Source of the DNA: Oscillospiraceae bacterium
GTDB lineage: Bacteria; Bacillota; Clostridia; Oscillospirales; Acutalibacteraceae
Length of the DNA: 10,168 bases
NCBI GenBank assembly: GCA_009779455.1
Contig: WREG01000059.1
Span: 1-10,168, forward strand
Direction of reading: 5' to 3'
The notes beneath the pieces were generated by a model. The model made no database searches, was not told the DNA's origin, and worked only from the letters and a program-made list of their open reading frames with translations. Both the position numbers and the translations under genes were made by a program. Positions within the stretch are counted from its first letter, which is position 1. Each line of letters begins with the position of its first letter. Shown here one piece after another: positions 1 to 6,043 of this stretch.

Positions 1-620
1 GGAATATCCAGCCTTTCAAAAAAAAGCGAAGCGAATATATTGCCCACCTCGTCCCCGGAATCAGCGGGGGAGACATATATGCCCCAAAGATAATCCCCTT
101 CGTTCGAACACGGGAAAAACAGCACGTAGGGGTTGCTGTTATAAAATTGAAGCTTTTCAAAGCTTTCCGCGGGAAGCCTGCCGATACGGATTTTAATAAA
201 TTCCGATTTGAATATCTCATGCAGTTTAAAATCGAAATTTACAAAATGTTCCAGCCTGCTTATAGAGGTTTCAATATTCGAAATTTCAAGGGTCAAATCT
301 TTGCGCCGGTTTTGCAGCGCGCCGATGCGCCTCTCGAAAATATCAAGCTTTTCATTTATCTGCCCGTCGCTTAAACGCGTTTCCGAAGAAGCGGCATTGT
401 CAAGCGGCACATCGCAGGACGAAAAAATTTCCGCTATTTTCGCAAATCTTGCCGCATAAGGGTTTTCATCGTTTATATGGGTGAAGCCTTTTAGGTTGTT
501 TACGATCTGTGACGCCGCCTCAGGCTGAAAGCAGCCCGAATCCAAATACGCTTCTATAATTCGGTCAAGCATTGCGTATTCGCCTGTTACGCTCACCATT
601 TCCATTTTTTCAATGGCCAT
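1..620 (-). CDS. ntpI: V/A-type ATPase subunit I (a-subunit family), 3' end beyond window
   Basis: This is the N-terminal 206 residues of a membrane a/I-type subunit. In V/A-ATPases this subunit carries the ion half-channels and ties the membrane rotor to the peripheral stalks. The frame opens MAIEKMEMVSVTG, typical of the family, and stays open to the window edge. Only the cytosolic N-terminal domain is present: an alpha/beta start, a helical coiled-coil-like stretch at about residues 85-125, then a second alpha/beta part (IRIGRLPAESF). The transmembrane half lies outside the window. The ATG at 620 is chosen because AAAGGA (632-637) lies 11 nt upstream, the same spacing as at the lipoprotein gene. 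It follows subunit C by 57 nt, which identifies it even though overall I-subunit sequence is poorly conserved. The intervening gap resembles part of the 5765-5859 leader. Confidence 0.85.
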   Translation of the reverse strand, partial: MAIEKMEMVSVTGEYAMLDRIIEAYLDSGCFQPEAASQIVNNLKGFTHINDENPYAARFAKIAEIFSSCDVPLDNAASSETRLSDGQINEKLDIFERRIGALQNRRKDLTLEISNIETSISRLEHFVNFDFKLHEIFKSEFIKIRIGRLPAESFEKLQFYNSNPYVLFFPCSNEGDYLWGIYVSPADSGDEVGNIFASLFFERLDI

Positions 621-624
621 AAAT

Positions 625-678
625 ATGATTGTCCTTTCCCGGTTTGACAGTTTAATGTTCCCAAACTTATTGCATCAT
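625..678 (-). promoter_or_regulatory. Leader element before ntpI, related to the 5765-5859 leader
   Basis: The 57-nt gap between subunit C and subunit I carries, on the minus strand, GCAATAAGTTTG, then GAACATTA, then TCAAACCGG, just before the AAAGGA. These blocks occur in the same order in the leader of the acyltransferase gene. ATGATGCAATAAGTTTG here matches 16 of 17 bases there. GTTTG (662-666 on plus) and CAAAC (642-646) form a 5-bp stem around a 15-nt loop, the same loop length as in the other leader. A weak outer pairing (674-678 with 625-629) would enclose the ribosome binding site. Seen: the repeat and the stem. Inferred: any regulatory role. Confidence 0.45.
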
Positions 679-1718
679 CACATTAAAATCAGGAAACTCC
701 TTATATTATCAAGCTCGACGCCGTAATGCCTGCCTTCGATAATATTTGTTATATTTTCTATCTCAATATCAAAAAGCGTTATGACCGAAGCCATTACAAC
801 GGCCGGGTATGATGAAAACCTTACCTTCCGCCTGCAAAAGTCAAACATTATCCGGGCGGCGAAATCGTCTATAAAAGTAAAAGGCGTTTTTTCCGTCAGC
901 CGTCCATATTTTGTCGATTTGACAACATCAATGACTTGTCCCGCCGTTTTGCCGCCGATCATCTTATCAATATGCCTTTTTTTAAGATATCTGCTTTCAG
1001 AGTTCAGCAGCGAGCGGATAACGTCCGGCGGCGAATTGTAATAAAACTTGGCGCGGTATATTTTTCTTATGTTTTCAAGCTCGGCGCGCACGCTTAATAT
1101 TTGTATCAGCTGGTTCCTCTCTTCGCCGGTGAATTCTTTTTCAAACATCTCTAAAGACTTTTTATAAAGATATTTATCCAGCGCCGCTTCAACACCCTGA
1201 AAATCAAGGGCTTTGCCGTCCATAGGCCTAAACGGCGCCAAAAGCTTGTAAAACCGTGTGTTTTTTAAAGCGTTCAACACATCGTCGAAGGATTTCGCGC
1301 CGGCAAGAGCCGAAAGGCTTATATCCGTCTTGCGGTTATAAAAATCGGGGAAGGCCATAAGATGTTTTTGAGGGTTTCCCGCCATAAAATACCTGAAAAA
1401 ATGGATAAGCCCGTCTATTTCGCTTTTTAAAAGTATATATTCGAAATAATGTTCTCCTACCGAGCGTTCAAACTTGCACAGATCCGTAAAATCCCTGAAC
1501 ATTTTCCCTTTCAAAAGGGCTTCAAAGCTCCCCCTGTGAAGGGCGGCTTCCTTGACGTTTTCAAGCCCTGCACTGTAATGAGTGTTGGCTTTCAGATATG
1601 CGGCAATATCGGAAACGGAGGTGCAGGCTAAGAGGCTGTCGTAATCTTTTTCCGTTAAACGTTTTCCGTATTTAGCGCGCGATTTAACCAATATAGCCGT
1701 GGAGGCCTTATTTTCCAT
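678..1718 (-). CDS. ntpC: V/A-type ATPase subunit C (V0D/AC39 family)
   Basis: Predicted 346-aa soluble, almost all-helical subunit that caps the membrane rotor ring and links it to the central stalk of a V/A-type ATPase. The N-terminus (MENKASTAILVKSRAKYGKRL) has the family's opening pattern with an Arg-rich first helix, and three similar helical repeats follow, as in the AC39/C family. The ATG at 1718 is preferred over one at 1769: starting at 1769 would add 17 residues not expected for the family and overlap the upstream gene by 40 nt. The ribosome binding site at 1718 is weak (AAGATTGG just upstream), so translational coupling to the preceding gene, whose stop lies 11 nt upstream, is likely. 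It ends ILILM-like and is followed by subunit I. Family assignment rests on pattern, length and operon context. Confidence 0.87.
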   Translation of the reverse strand: MENKASTAILVKSRAKYGKRLTEKDYDSLLACTSVSDIAAYLKANTHYSAGLENVKEAALHRGSFEALLKGKMFRDFTDLCKFERSVGEHYFEYILLKSEIDGLIHFFRYFMAGNPQKHLMAFPDFYNRKTDISLSALAGAKSFDDVLNALKNTRFYKLLAPFRPMDGKALDFQGVEAALDKYLYKKSLEMFEKEFTGEERNQLIQILSVRAELENIRKIYRAKFYYNSPPDVIRSLLNSESRYLKKRHIDKMIGGKTAGQVIDVVKSTKYGRLTEKTPFTFIDDFAARIMFDFCRRKVRFSSYPAVVMASVITLFDIEIENITNIIEGRHYGVELDNIRSFLILM

Positions 1719-1729
1719 ACCAATCTTAA

Positions 1730-2041
1730 TTAACTTTCTATTGTCTTTTTGAATATTTGCTCCGCCCAAAACTCCGCGTTGCCCTCATATTTGCGGTTCA
1801 TTTCATCAGTCAGTTTCCTGTTTTTTTCCGACTTTTCCGGCAGTTTTGTTTCCGCGGATTCCCGCTCCGATTTTAATAAAACGGCAATTTTTTCATCAGC
1901 TGTTTTTTTATACCGTTCGCGCAGAAGCCGTATTTTTTCAGCTGTTTCGTCTTCGGCTTTTTTTTGTATATTATCGTTGCCCCGCTCTGTTTCGCGGGCC
2001 TGCCGGTCAATATCAAGGATGTGTTTTATAATATCTTCCAC
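1730..2041 (-). CDS. V/A-type ATPase peripheral-stalk subunit, G/H (NtpF-like) coiled coil
   Basis: This 103-aa protein is strongly charged (Lys/Glu/Arg-rich, few hydrophobics) from about residue 10 to 85, the signature of a long coiled coil, and has a short amphipathic C-terminus (FWAEQIFKKTI). Being the first gene of a V-ATPase operon and followed by subunits C and I, it is best read as the small peripheral-stalk subunit (G/H or NtpF type), which pairs with subunit E to brace the catalytic head against subunit I. The start is a GTG at 2041, with AGAGG nine nt upstream; no ATG is in frame nearby. Sequence alone would not separate it from other short coiled coils, so context carries the assignment. 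Confidence 0.78.
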   Translation of the reverse strand: MEDIIKHILDIDRQARETERGNDNIQKKAEDETAEKIRLLRERYKKTADEKIAVLLKSERESAETKLPEKSEKNRKLTDEMNRKYEGNAEFWAEQIFKKTIES

Positions 2042-2083
2042 TCTGATTAGCCTCTTTTTTACAAAAAATTAACACGCTTTATA

Positions 2084-2112
2084 AGAATATCATTTTAAAG
2101 CAAAAAATGCAA
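2084..2112 (-). promoter_or_regulatory. Sigma-A-type promoter of the V-ATPase operon
   Basis: Reading the minus strand, TTGCAT (2107-2112) is followed after exactly 17 bases by TATTCT (2084-2089), in an AT-rich stretch. Transcription would begin near 2077 and give a leader of about 35 nt before the GTG at 2041. The 149-bp gap behind the lipoprotein gene has no other gene. It contains an AT-rich palindrome (TGTTA/TAACA at 2165-2182) but no GC-rich hairpin with a T-run, so some read-through from the lipoprotein gene is possible. Confidence 0.55.
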
Positions 2113-2190
2113 TAGTTAAAATACAGTAAGATTTATTAAAATATGAATTAAATTTATGGCAGATTGTTAAATTTAAATAACAGATCCGTG

Positions 2191-3132
2191 CTACCATATA
2201 AAATCCCTGAACCCTGTCGTCGTCGATACGACGCCGTCAAGGACCACGCCTGTAATGAGGATATATTTTGCGTCGGTCACATTAATATCGGCTCTGACAT
2301 ATGAATCATAGGCTATTACCTCCCCGTACGGGTTGACCGTTGCTTTCGCCCAGCAGCCGTGATACCGGAGCTTAATGTTTTCTATTGCAACGGTCGCGCC
2401 GGGTATTTTCCCCACATAATCGCGCATTACGTCTTCAAGGGTTATTACCGTGAATACCCCCGCATAGGGGCTGTCCGCATAGTTCGGGTTGACAGTTTCG
2501 GGCATTGTGAGGGTGATTGCATAATTTTCGCCTTCGCGTTCGATTTTTATGTCCCCGATATCCTCAGGGCTGAGCCTGACGGCGTAATCCTTCCCGTCGG
2601 GGGAAAACAGCGCGTCGCACGGCTCGCCCTTGCCGATTTGCACGGTTTCAAGCTTTTCGGGGAAAAGAATCGGCTGTATGGCGCTGACGATAGAGCTTGC
2701 AACGGAAGTTTTGATGTCCTCCACCTGCATAATAGAGTCCCGCGTAAACCCCGGTTTAGCGATTTTAACGTTATTCAGGGATATGCTGAAAATCTCAAAT
2801 ATCTGCTCTTTTGTTAAATCTTCAAAACGAGGGGCGCTTTTTTGCGCGGGCGGGGCTGTTGTACCCGCAGGGGCGGTTTCTTTTGCCGCAGTTGCTGCCG
2901 CCGCCGTTTCTTTCGGGCTTTCCTTTTCAGTTGTTGTTTCGGCGCTGCCTGAAGTTTCCGAAACGCCTGTGTTTCCCGTTGTGTCATCCGCGCTTTCCGT
3001 TTCAGCTGCGGTTTCATAAGATGATGCGTTATTTGCAGTGTCCCGTTCTGTGTTTTTTTCAACATCGCCGCAGGCGGCTAATGTGAAGATAAGCGCAAAG
3101 ATTAAAAATGCCGGGATTAATTTTTTATTCAT
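2191..3132 (-). CDS. Lipoprotein with Thr/Glu/Ala-rich linker, unknown C-terminal domain
   Basis: A 313-aa exported protein anchored to the outer face of the membrane. Residues 1-21 are a type II signal peptide: MNKK, a hydrophobic core, and the lipobox LAAC with Cys21 as the lipidation site. Residues 22 to about 98 are a low-complexity tether rich in Thr, Glu, Ala, Ser and Lys, likely spanning the peptidoglycan. Residues from about 99 (RFEDLTKEQIFEIF) to 313 form a globular, mixed alpha/beta domain that I do not recognise. The ATG at 3132 has AAAGGA 11 nt upstream. It lies 26 nt after the acyl-CoA synthetase gene and is very likely cotranscribed with it, which suggests an envelope-side role for the unit, but no function can be assigned. 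Confidence 0.85.
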   Translation of the reverse strand: MNKKLIPAFLIFALIFTLAACGDVEKNTERDTANNASSYETAAETESADDTTGNTGVSETSGSAETTTEKESPKETAAAATAAKETAPAGTTAPPAQKSAPRFEDLTKEQIFEIFSISLNNVKIAKPGFTRDSIMQVEDIKTSVASSIVSAIQPILFPEKLETVQIGKGEPCDALFSPDGKDYAVRLSPEDIGDIKIEREGENYAITLTMPETVNPNYADSPYAGVFTVITLEDVMRDYVGKIPGATVAIENIKLRYHGCWAKATVNPYGEVIAYDSYVRADINVTDAKYILITGVVLDGVVSTTTGFRDFIW

Positions 3133-3158
3133 AATTATGGCGATCCTTTCCCCTGTTT

Positions 3159-4805
3159 CTATTTCGGCTCCCGTTCCGTTAACGCTATAAAATCAATCTT
3201 TTTCATAGGCGTCCGGGGAAGCTCGTCCATCACGACTATATCTTTTGGCACGTTGAATTTTGAAAGGTTCTTTTCGCAAAGCCCGATAATTTCCTTCTTT
3301 GCGGCCTCCGGGCCGGAAACGCGGCTCTTTATAATCGAAATATACAGCCTGACTATCGGTTTGCCGTCTGCAAAACCCTGAACGGCGCAGACTTCTTTTA
3401 TGTAATTCAAATTATTTTCAATAAGCTGTTCAATATCGCCCGGATAGACGTTGTACCCGGAAATAATGATCAGCCGCTTTTTGCGCCCCGCGAAGAAAAA
3501 ATACCCGTCGTCGTCCATATAGCCGAGGTCGCCCGAAAGAACCCACTTTACGCCTTCATCATCGGTATAAAGCCCCGCGTCCTCAGGCTCGTCAACGGTG
3601 AAATACCCTGCCATGATCGTGGAACCCGAAATAACGATTTCGCCGATCTCGCCGTTGGGCAGTTTTTTCCGGTTTTCGTCCCATATTTCCATGCGAAGCC
3701 CGGGAAGCGGCAAGCCTATGGAATCCGTTTTATGCTTCCTGTCGGTGTTCATGCAGCAGACCGAACCGACCTCCGTCAGCCCGTAGCCGCGGCGCAGCCT
3801 TGTTTCCGCGTTCCATTTTTCAAGATAACCATTAAATTCGTCCAGATATTTTTCCGCTACGTCGTCGCCGCCGCAGGCAAGCAGGCGCATGGACCGCAAA
3901 TGTTTCCCGTCAAAGTTTTTTTCAGCCATCAGCTTTCTGAACATAACGGGTATCCCGACGGCAAAAACGAATTCGCCGTCATTTTTCCTTATATATCTGT
4001 TAAAGGCTTTCGCGTTAAAGTTTTCCATGGAACATGCCCTGCCGGCATAACAGAAAGGGAGATGAAAATTAATTATAAGCCCGTATGCGTGGAACAGGGG
4101 CAATACGACTATGCCGCATTCCTTGCCCGGCCTCCGGATTTCCCCGATTTCCAACAGGCCGATAATCCGGACCAATTCATTGATGGCGAAATTGGTAAGC
4201 TTGATGGTCTTGCTTTCCCCGGTAGTGCCGCCGCCGTTGAGGTATACGGCTACGTCCCCCCCGTTGTTCTCAAGCCCCTTGCCGGGGGCGTATTTTGTCA
4301 CGGCGTTTTTATATGAATCGCGGCGTTTGATTTTACGCGTGTAAATGAATGCCGTGTTTTCAACGATTTTCATTCCCGCCGCCTGCAAAGGCCCCGCGAA
4401 ATCCGAGGACGAGCATACGATACAAGGCAGTCCCATCTCGTTGATAATGGCTATGTACGGCCTGACAATCACGTCAAACACCATGATGCCTTTTGATTTC
4501 ACGTCAAGCATAAGCTTTTTTACCTGATCGGGCGGCATAAGCGGATGTATAAAATTTATAATCACCCCGATTTTATTAAGCGCGTAAAATGCGACAAAGC
4601 TGTGGATCAAAGTAGGCAAAAATATCGTGTATACGTCGCCCCGCTTCAAATGAAGCTCTTCTTGGGCATATGACGCGAAACGGTCGACCTGCCCTAAAAA
4701 TTCAGATTTTAAAACCTTCTTTCCCCAGTGCTCGCAGCAATGGTAGTCCCCGTGAATTTTTGTTTTTTCAAGCCAATACTCATAACAGTTTTGATAATCC
4801 TGCAT
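3159..4805 (-). CDS. AMP-forming acyl-CoA synthetase / acyl-activating enzyme, altered motifs
   Basis: A 548-aa member of the ANL superfamily, which activates a carboxylate with ATP to an acyl-adenylate and then usually transfers it to CoA or another thiol. Visible motifs in order: phosphate-binding loop GGGTTGESKT (191-200), FHAYG (239-243), RRGYGLTE (338-345), SGDLG (424-428), GRKKR (440-444), GYNVYP (450-455), and the C-terminal lysine motif PRTPMKKID (530-538; Lys536 probably catalytic). Two motifs deviate: the loop is usually SGTTGxPKG, and the C-terminal motif usually has Gly where Lys535 stands. The overall length is normal and no frame break is seen. The start at 4805 has AAGGAAG seven nt upstream. 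It lies 19 nt after an E2-type acyltransferase gene, so it may feed that enzyme. The substrate cannot be read from the sequence. Confidence 0.9.
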   Translation of the reverse strand: MQDYQNCYEYWLEKTKIHGDYHCCEHWGKKVLKSEFLGQVDRFASYAQEELHLKRGDVYTIFLPTLIHSFVAFYALNKIGVIINFIHPLMPPDQVKKLMLDVKSKGIMVFDVIVRPYIAIINEMGLPCIVCSSSDFAGPLQAAGMKIVENTAFIYTRKIKRRDSYKNAVTKYAPGKGLENNGGDVAVYLNGGGTTGESKTIKLTNFAINELVRIIGLLEIGEIRRPGKECGIVVLPLFHAYGLIINFHLPFCYAGRACSMENFNAKAFNRYIRKNDGEFVFAVGIPVMFRKLMAEKNFDGKHLRSMRLLACGGDDVAEKYLDEFNGYLEKWNAETRLRRGYGLTEVGSVCCMNTDRKHKTDSIGLPLPGLRMEIWDENRKKLPNGEIGEIVISGSTIMAGYFTVDEPEDAGLYTDDEGVKWVLSGDLGYMDDDGYFFFAGRKKRLIIISGYNVYPGDIEQLIENNLNYIKEVCAVQGFADGKPIVRLYISIIKSRVSGPEAAKKEIIGLCEKNLSKFNVPKDIVVMDELPRTPMKKIDFIALTEREPK

Positions 4806-4824
4806 ATTTTCTCTTCCTTTTATG

Positions 4825-5739
4825 TTAATTTACCCAGGCATGGATAATCTTTGGGTTTTCGCATATTGCATCGAACTTTTTCATAAACGGTATGACCTTG
4901 TCAAAATCCAGAGCCCTGTGGTCTATGCATATGCACAGCGGCAATGATTTTCCCGGGGCAGTTTCTTTTTTCCCGCCCGCGCCCGTTATGACTGCGGGGC
5001 TGTCCTGAACCGCGCCCACGCCTATGGCGCAAACCTGGGGCGGTATGATTTCGATTAAATTCAGATGCCCGCGCTGACCCTTCCATAATGAACCTACGTT
5101 CGTGACCGTAATCGTGCCCTGCTTTACATCGTTAAAGGTCAGCCTGTCCGAATCAGGGATGCTTTTATAAGCCTTTTTCCTCTTCCCCCGAAGCCTTTCT
5201 ATTTTTGTTTTGCCGGTGTAGCCGCTTATAAGCCTATATATAAGCTTCATAAACCGACCTTTTTTAAGGCCCCTCAGCGAATAGTCCATCGCCACGTCAT
5301 ACAAAACCGTGTCAAAATGCGTCTTTTCCATGCGGCGGTTTACGTCGTTGATGTAAGCCGTCATCCCGTCAAGGCTTTTGTTCCCGAAGTCAGCCATTTT
5401 GATTGTCATCATTTCGCCGTCCATGCAAAGCATGGGCATGGTAATGCTTATCTCCTCAAACTCGGTTACTTTGCCTTTTGCGAGCCGCCTGTTGAAGTCG
5501 ATATGGGCGTTCATTTCCGGCGCGGCCTTCAGGCCCTCGCAGATAAGCTTCAGCACCAGGGTGTTTATTGTGATTTTTTCGCCCTTTTTTGAATTGTTGA
5601 GGGATTTAAGCTCCTCCATGAGCAATGTGACGTCAGCGTTATATGTATAAGCGGTGTGGGGGATCGTTTCCCACGACTCGCTTGTCATATTGGCTATTAT
5701 CTTTTCCCTTGACATTAAATGCCGCACATTTTTCATCAT
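4825..5739 (-). CDS. Stand-alone E2-type (CAT-fold) acyltransferase without lipoyl domain
   Basis: This 304-aa protein resembles the catalytic domain of 2-oxoacid dehydrogenase E2 acyltransferases. Typical elements are GTITVTNVGSLW (about 210-220), PPQVCAIGVGAV (about 235-245) and the active-site segment DHRALD at 273-278, giving the HxxxD catalytic pair His274/Asp278. The glycine that normally follows (HxxxDG) is Phe279. There is no N-terminal lipoyl domain or E1/E3-binding domain, and no E1 or E3 gene in the window, so it is unlikely to work in a classical dehydrogenase complex. A free acyl-CoA-dependent transferase is the better guess, acceptor unknown. A Lys/Arg-rich segment (about 150-195) breaks up the domain. 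The start could be 5739 or 5736 (adjacent ATGs); AAAGGA is 14 or 17 nt upstream, unusually far. It is first in a unit with the acyl-CoA synthetase and lipoprotein. Confidence 0.85.
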   Translation of the reverse strand: MMKNVRHLMSREKIIANMTSESWETIPHTAYTYNADVTLLMEELKSLNNSKKGEKITINTLVLKLICEGLKAAPEMNAHIDFNRRLAKGKVTEFEEISITMPMLCMDGEMMTIKMADFGNKSLDGMTAYINDVNRRMEKTHFDTVLYDVAMDYSLRGLKKGRFMKLIYRLISGYTGKTKIERLRGKRKKAYKSIPDSDRLTFNDVKQGTITVTNVGSLWKGQRGHLNLIEIIPPQVCAIGVGAVQDSPAVITGAGGKKETAPGKSLPLCICIDHRALDFDKVIPFMKKFDAICENPKIIHAWVN

Positions 5740-5764
5740 AATAAATATTGCTATCCTTTCGCAG

Positions 5765-5859
5765 CGAGGCGGAACGTTTTGTCTGTATAGAATGAAAGGA
5801 CAAAACTTCCGGTTTGAAAAACAATAATATGTTCAAAGTTTTTCAAACTTATTGCCTCA
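5765..5859 (-). ncRNA. Structured leader RNA, predicted three-way junction (riboswitch-like), no known class
   Basis: Read as minus-strand RNA, the leader of the acyltransferase gene can form three helices. P1 pairs UGAGGC (5854-5859) with GCCUCG (5765-5770), with one G-U pair. P2 is a perfect 11-bp stem, GUUUGAAAAAC (5838-5848) with GUUUUUCAAAC (5812-5822). P3 is 12 bp with one bulged G: GGAAGUUUUGUC (5799-5810) with GACAAAAC and UUCC (5771-5783). Both hairpin loops are 15 nt. The junction strands are 5, 1 and 0 nt, so P1 and P3 could stack. The predicted transcription start (about 5869) is 10 nt before P1, and AAAGGA begins 5 nt after it. I match it to no riboswitch family I know. The same inverted repeats could instead be protein operators. 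Confidence 0.5.
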
Positions 5860-5875
5860 TTCGGTTTTAATATTT

Positions 5876-5923
5876 ATTATAATAAGATGATGTTTGCGAA
5901 TTGTTTGATGTTTGTTTGAAAAA
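5876..5923 (-). promoter_or_regulatory. Promoter with TATAAT, no clear -35, and upstream CAAACATC repeats
   Basis: The minus strand has a perfect -10 hexamer TATAAT at 5876-5881, but the positions 15 to 18 bases upstream do not resemble TTGACA (ACAATT at 17). In place of a -35 there are two direct copies of CAAACATC (5888-5895 and 5908-5915), starting 20 bp apart, about two helical turns. A TTTTTCAAAC (5914-5923) matches the arms of the inverted repeat in the leader. This layout suits an activator-dependent promoter for the acyltransferase unit. The -10 is seen directly; the activator is inferred. Confidence 0.4.
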
Positions 5924-5925
5924 TG

Positions 5926-5996
5926 TTAACGCGGGCTGGCAGGGCTTTCGATTTAACCGCGGGCAAAAGCCCGTTGCGCCGTTTTTTCGATTAAAA
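5926..5996. repeat. GC-rich intergenic repeat patch with hairpin, possible terminator region
   Basis: Between the reductase stop (6044) and the acyltransferase promoter there is a GC-rich island in otherwise AT-rich DNA. Plus-strand TTAACGCGGGC (5926-5936) recurs as TTAACCGCGGGC (5953-5964), and TTTCGATTTAA (5946-5956) recurs as TTTCGATTAAA (5986-5996). CGGGC (5960-5964) and GCCCG (5969-5973) make a 5-bp hairpin with an AAAA loop. An alternative, mutually exclusive stem pairs 5942-5948 with 5966-5972. On the plus strand a T6 run follows eight bases later. On the minus strand, where transcription runs, no T-run follows, so it is not a standard terminator for the upstream unit. The remaining sequence to 6043 shows nothing else. 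Confidence 0.4.
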
Positions 5997-6043
5997 TAAA
6001 CCTCTTGTCGAATTGACGGCAAAAGATTTGTTTTAAGTTTCTG

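Noticed and set aside
2165..2182. AT-rich palindrome TGTTA ... TAACA behind the lipoprotein gene as terminator
   Set aside because: The stem is only five weak pairs with no following T-run on the minus strand; it could as well be an operator or chance.
3732..4316. 194-aa plus-strand reading frame opposite the acyl-CoA synthetase
   Set aside because: It mirrors a gene with all ANL motifs, and has no ribosome binding site or recognisable domain.
5639..5836. 65-aa minus-strand reading frame overlapping the acyltransferase start and leader
   Set aside because: It has no ribosome binding site, looks random in composition, and overlaps both the acyltransferase start and the structured leader.
5771..5859. 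Known riboswitch classes (purine, SAM, TPP, T-box) for the leader
   Set aside because: Three-way shape recalls purine riboswitches, but the loops are 15 nt rather than 7, and neither their junction bases nor the T-box consensus is visible.
6002..6025. Possible promoter TTGCCG with a weak TTATTT -10 after the reductase gene
   Set aside because: The -10 matches consensus poorly and the TATAAT at 5876-5881 is a much better candidate.
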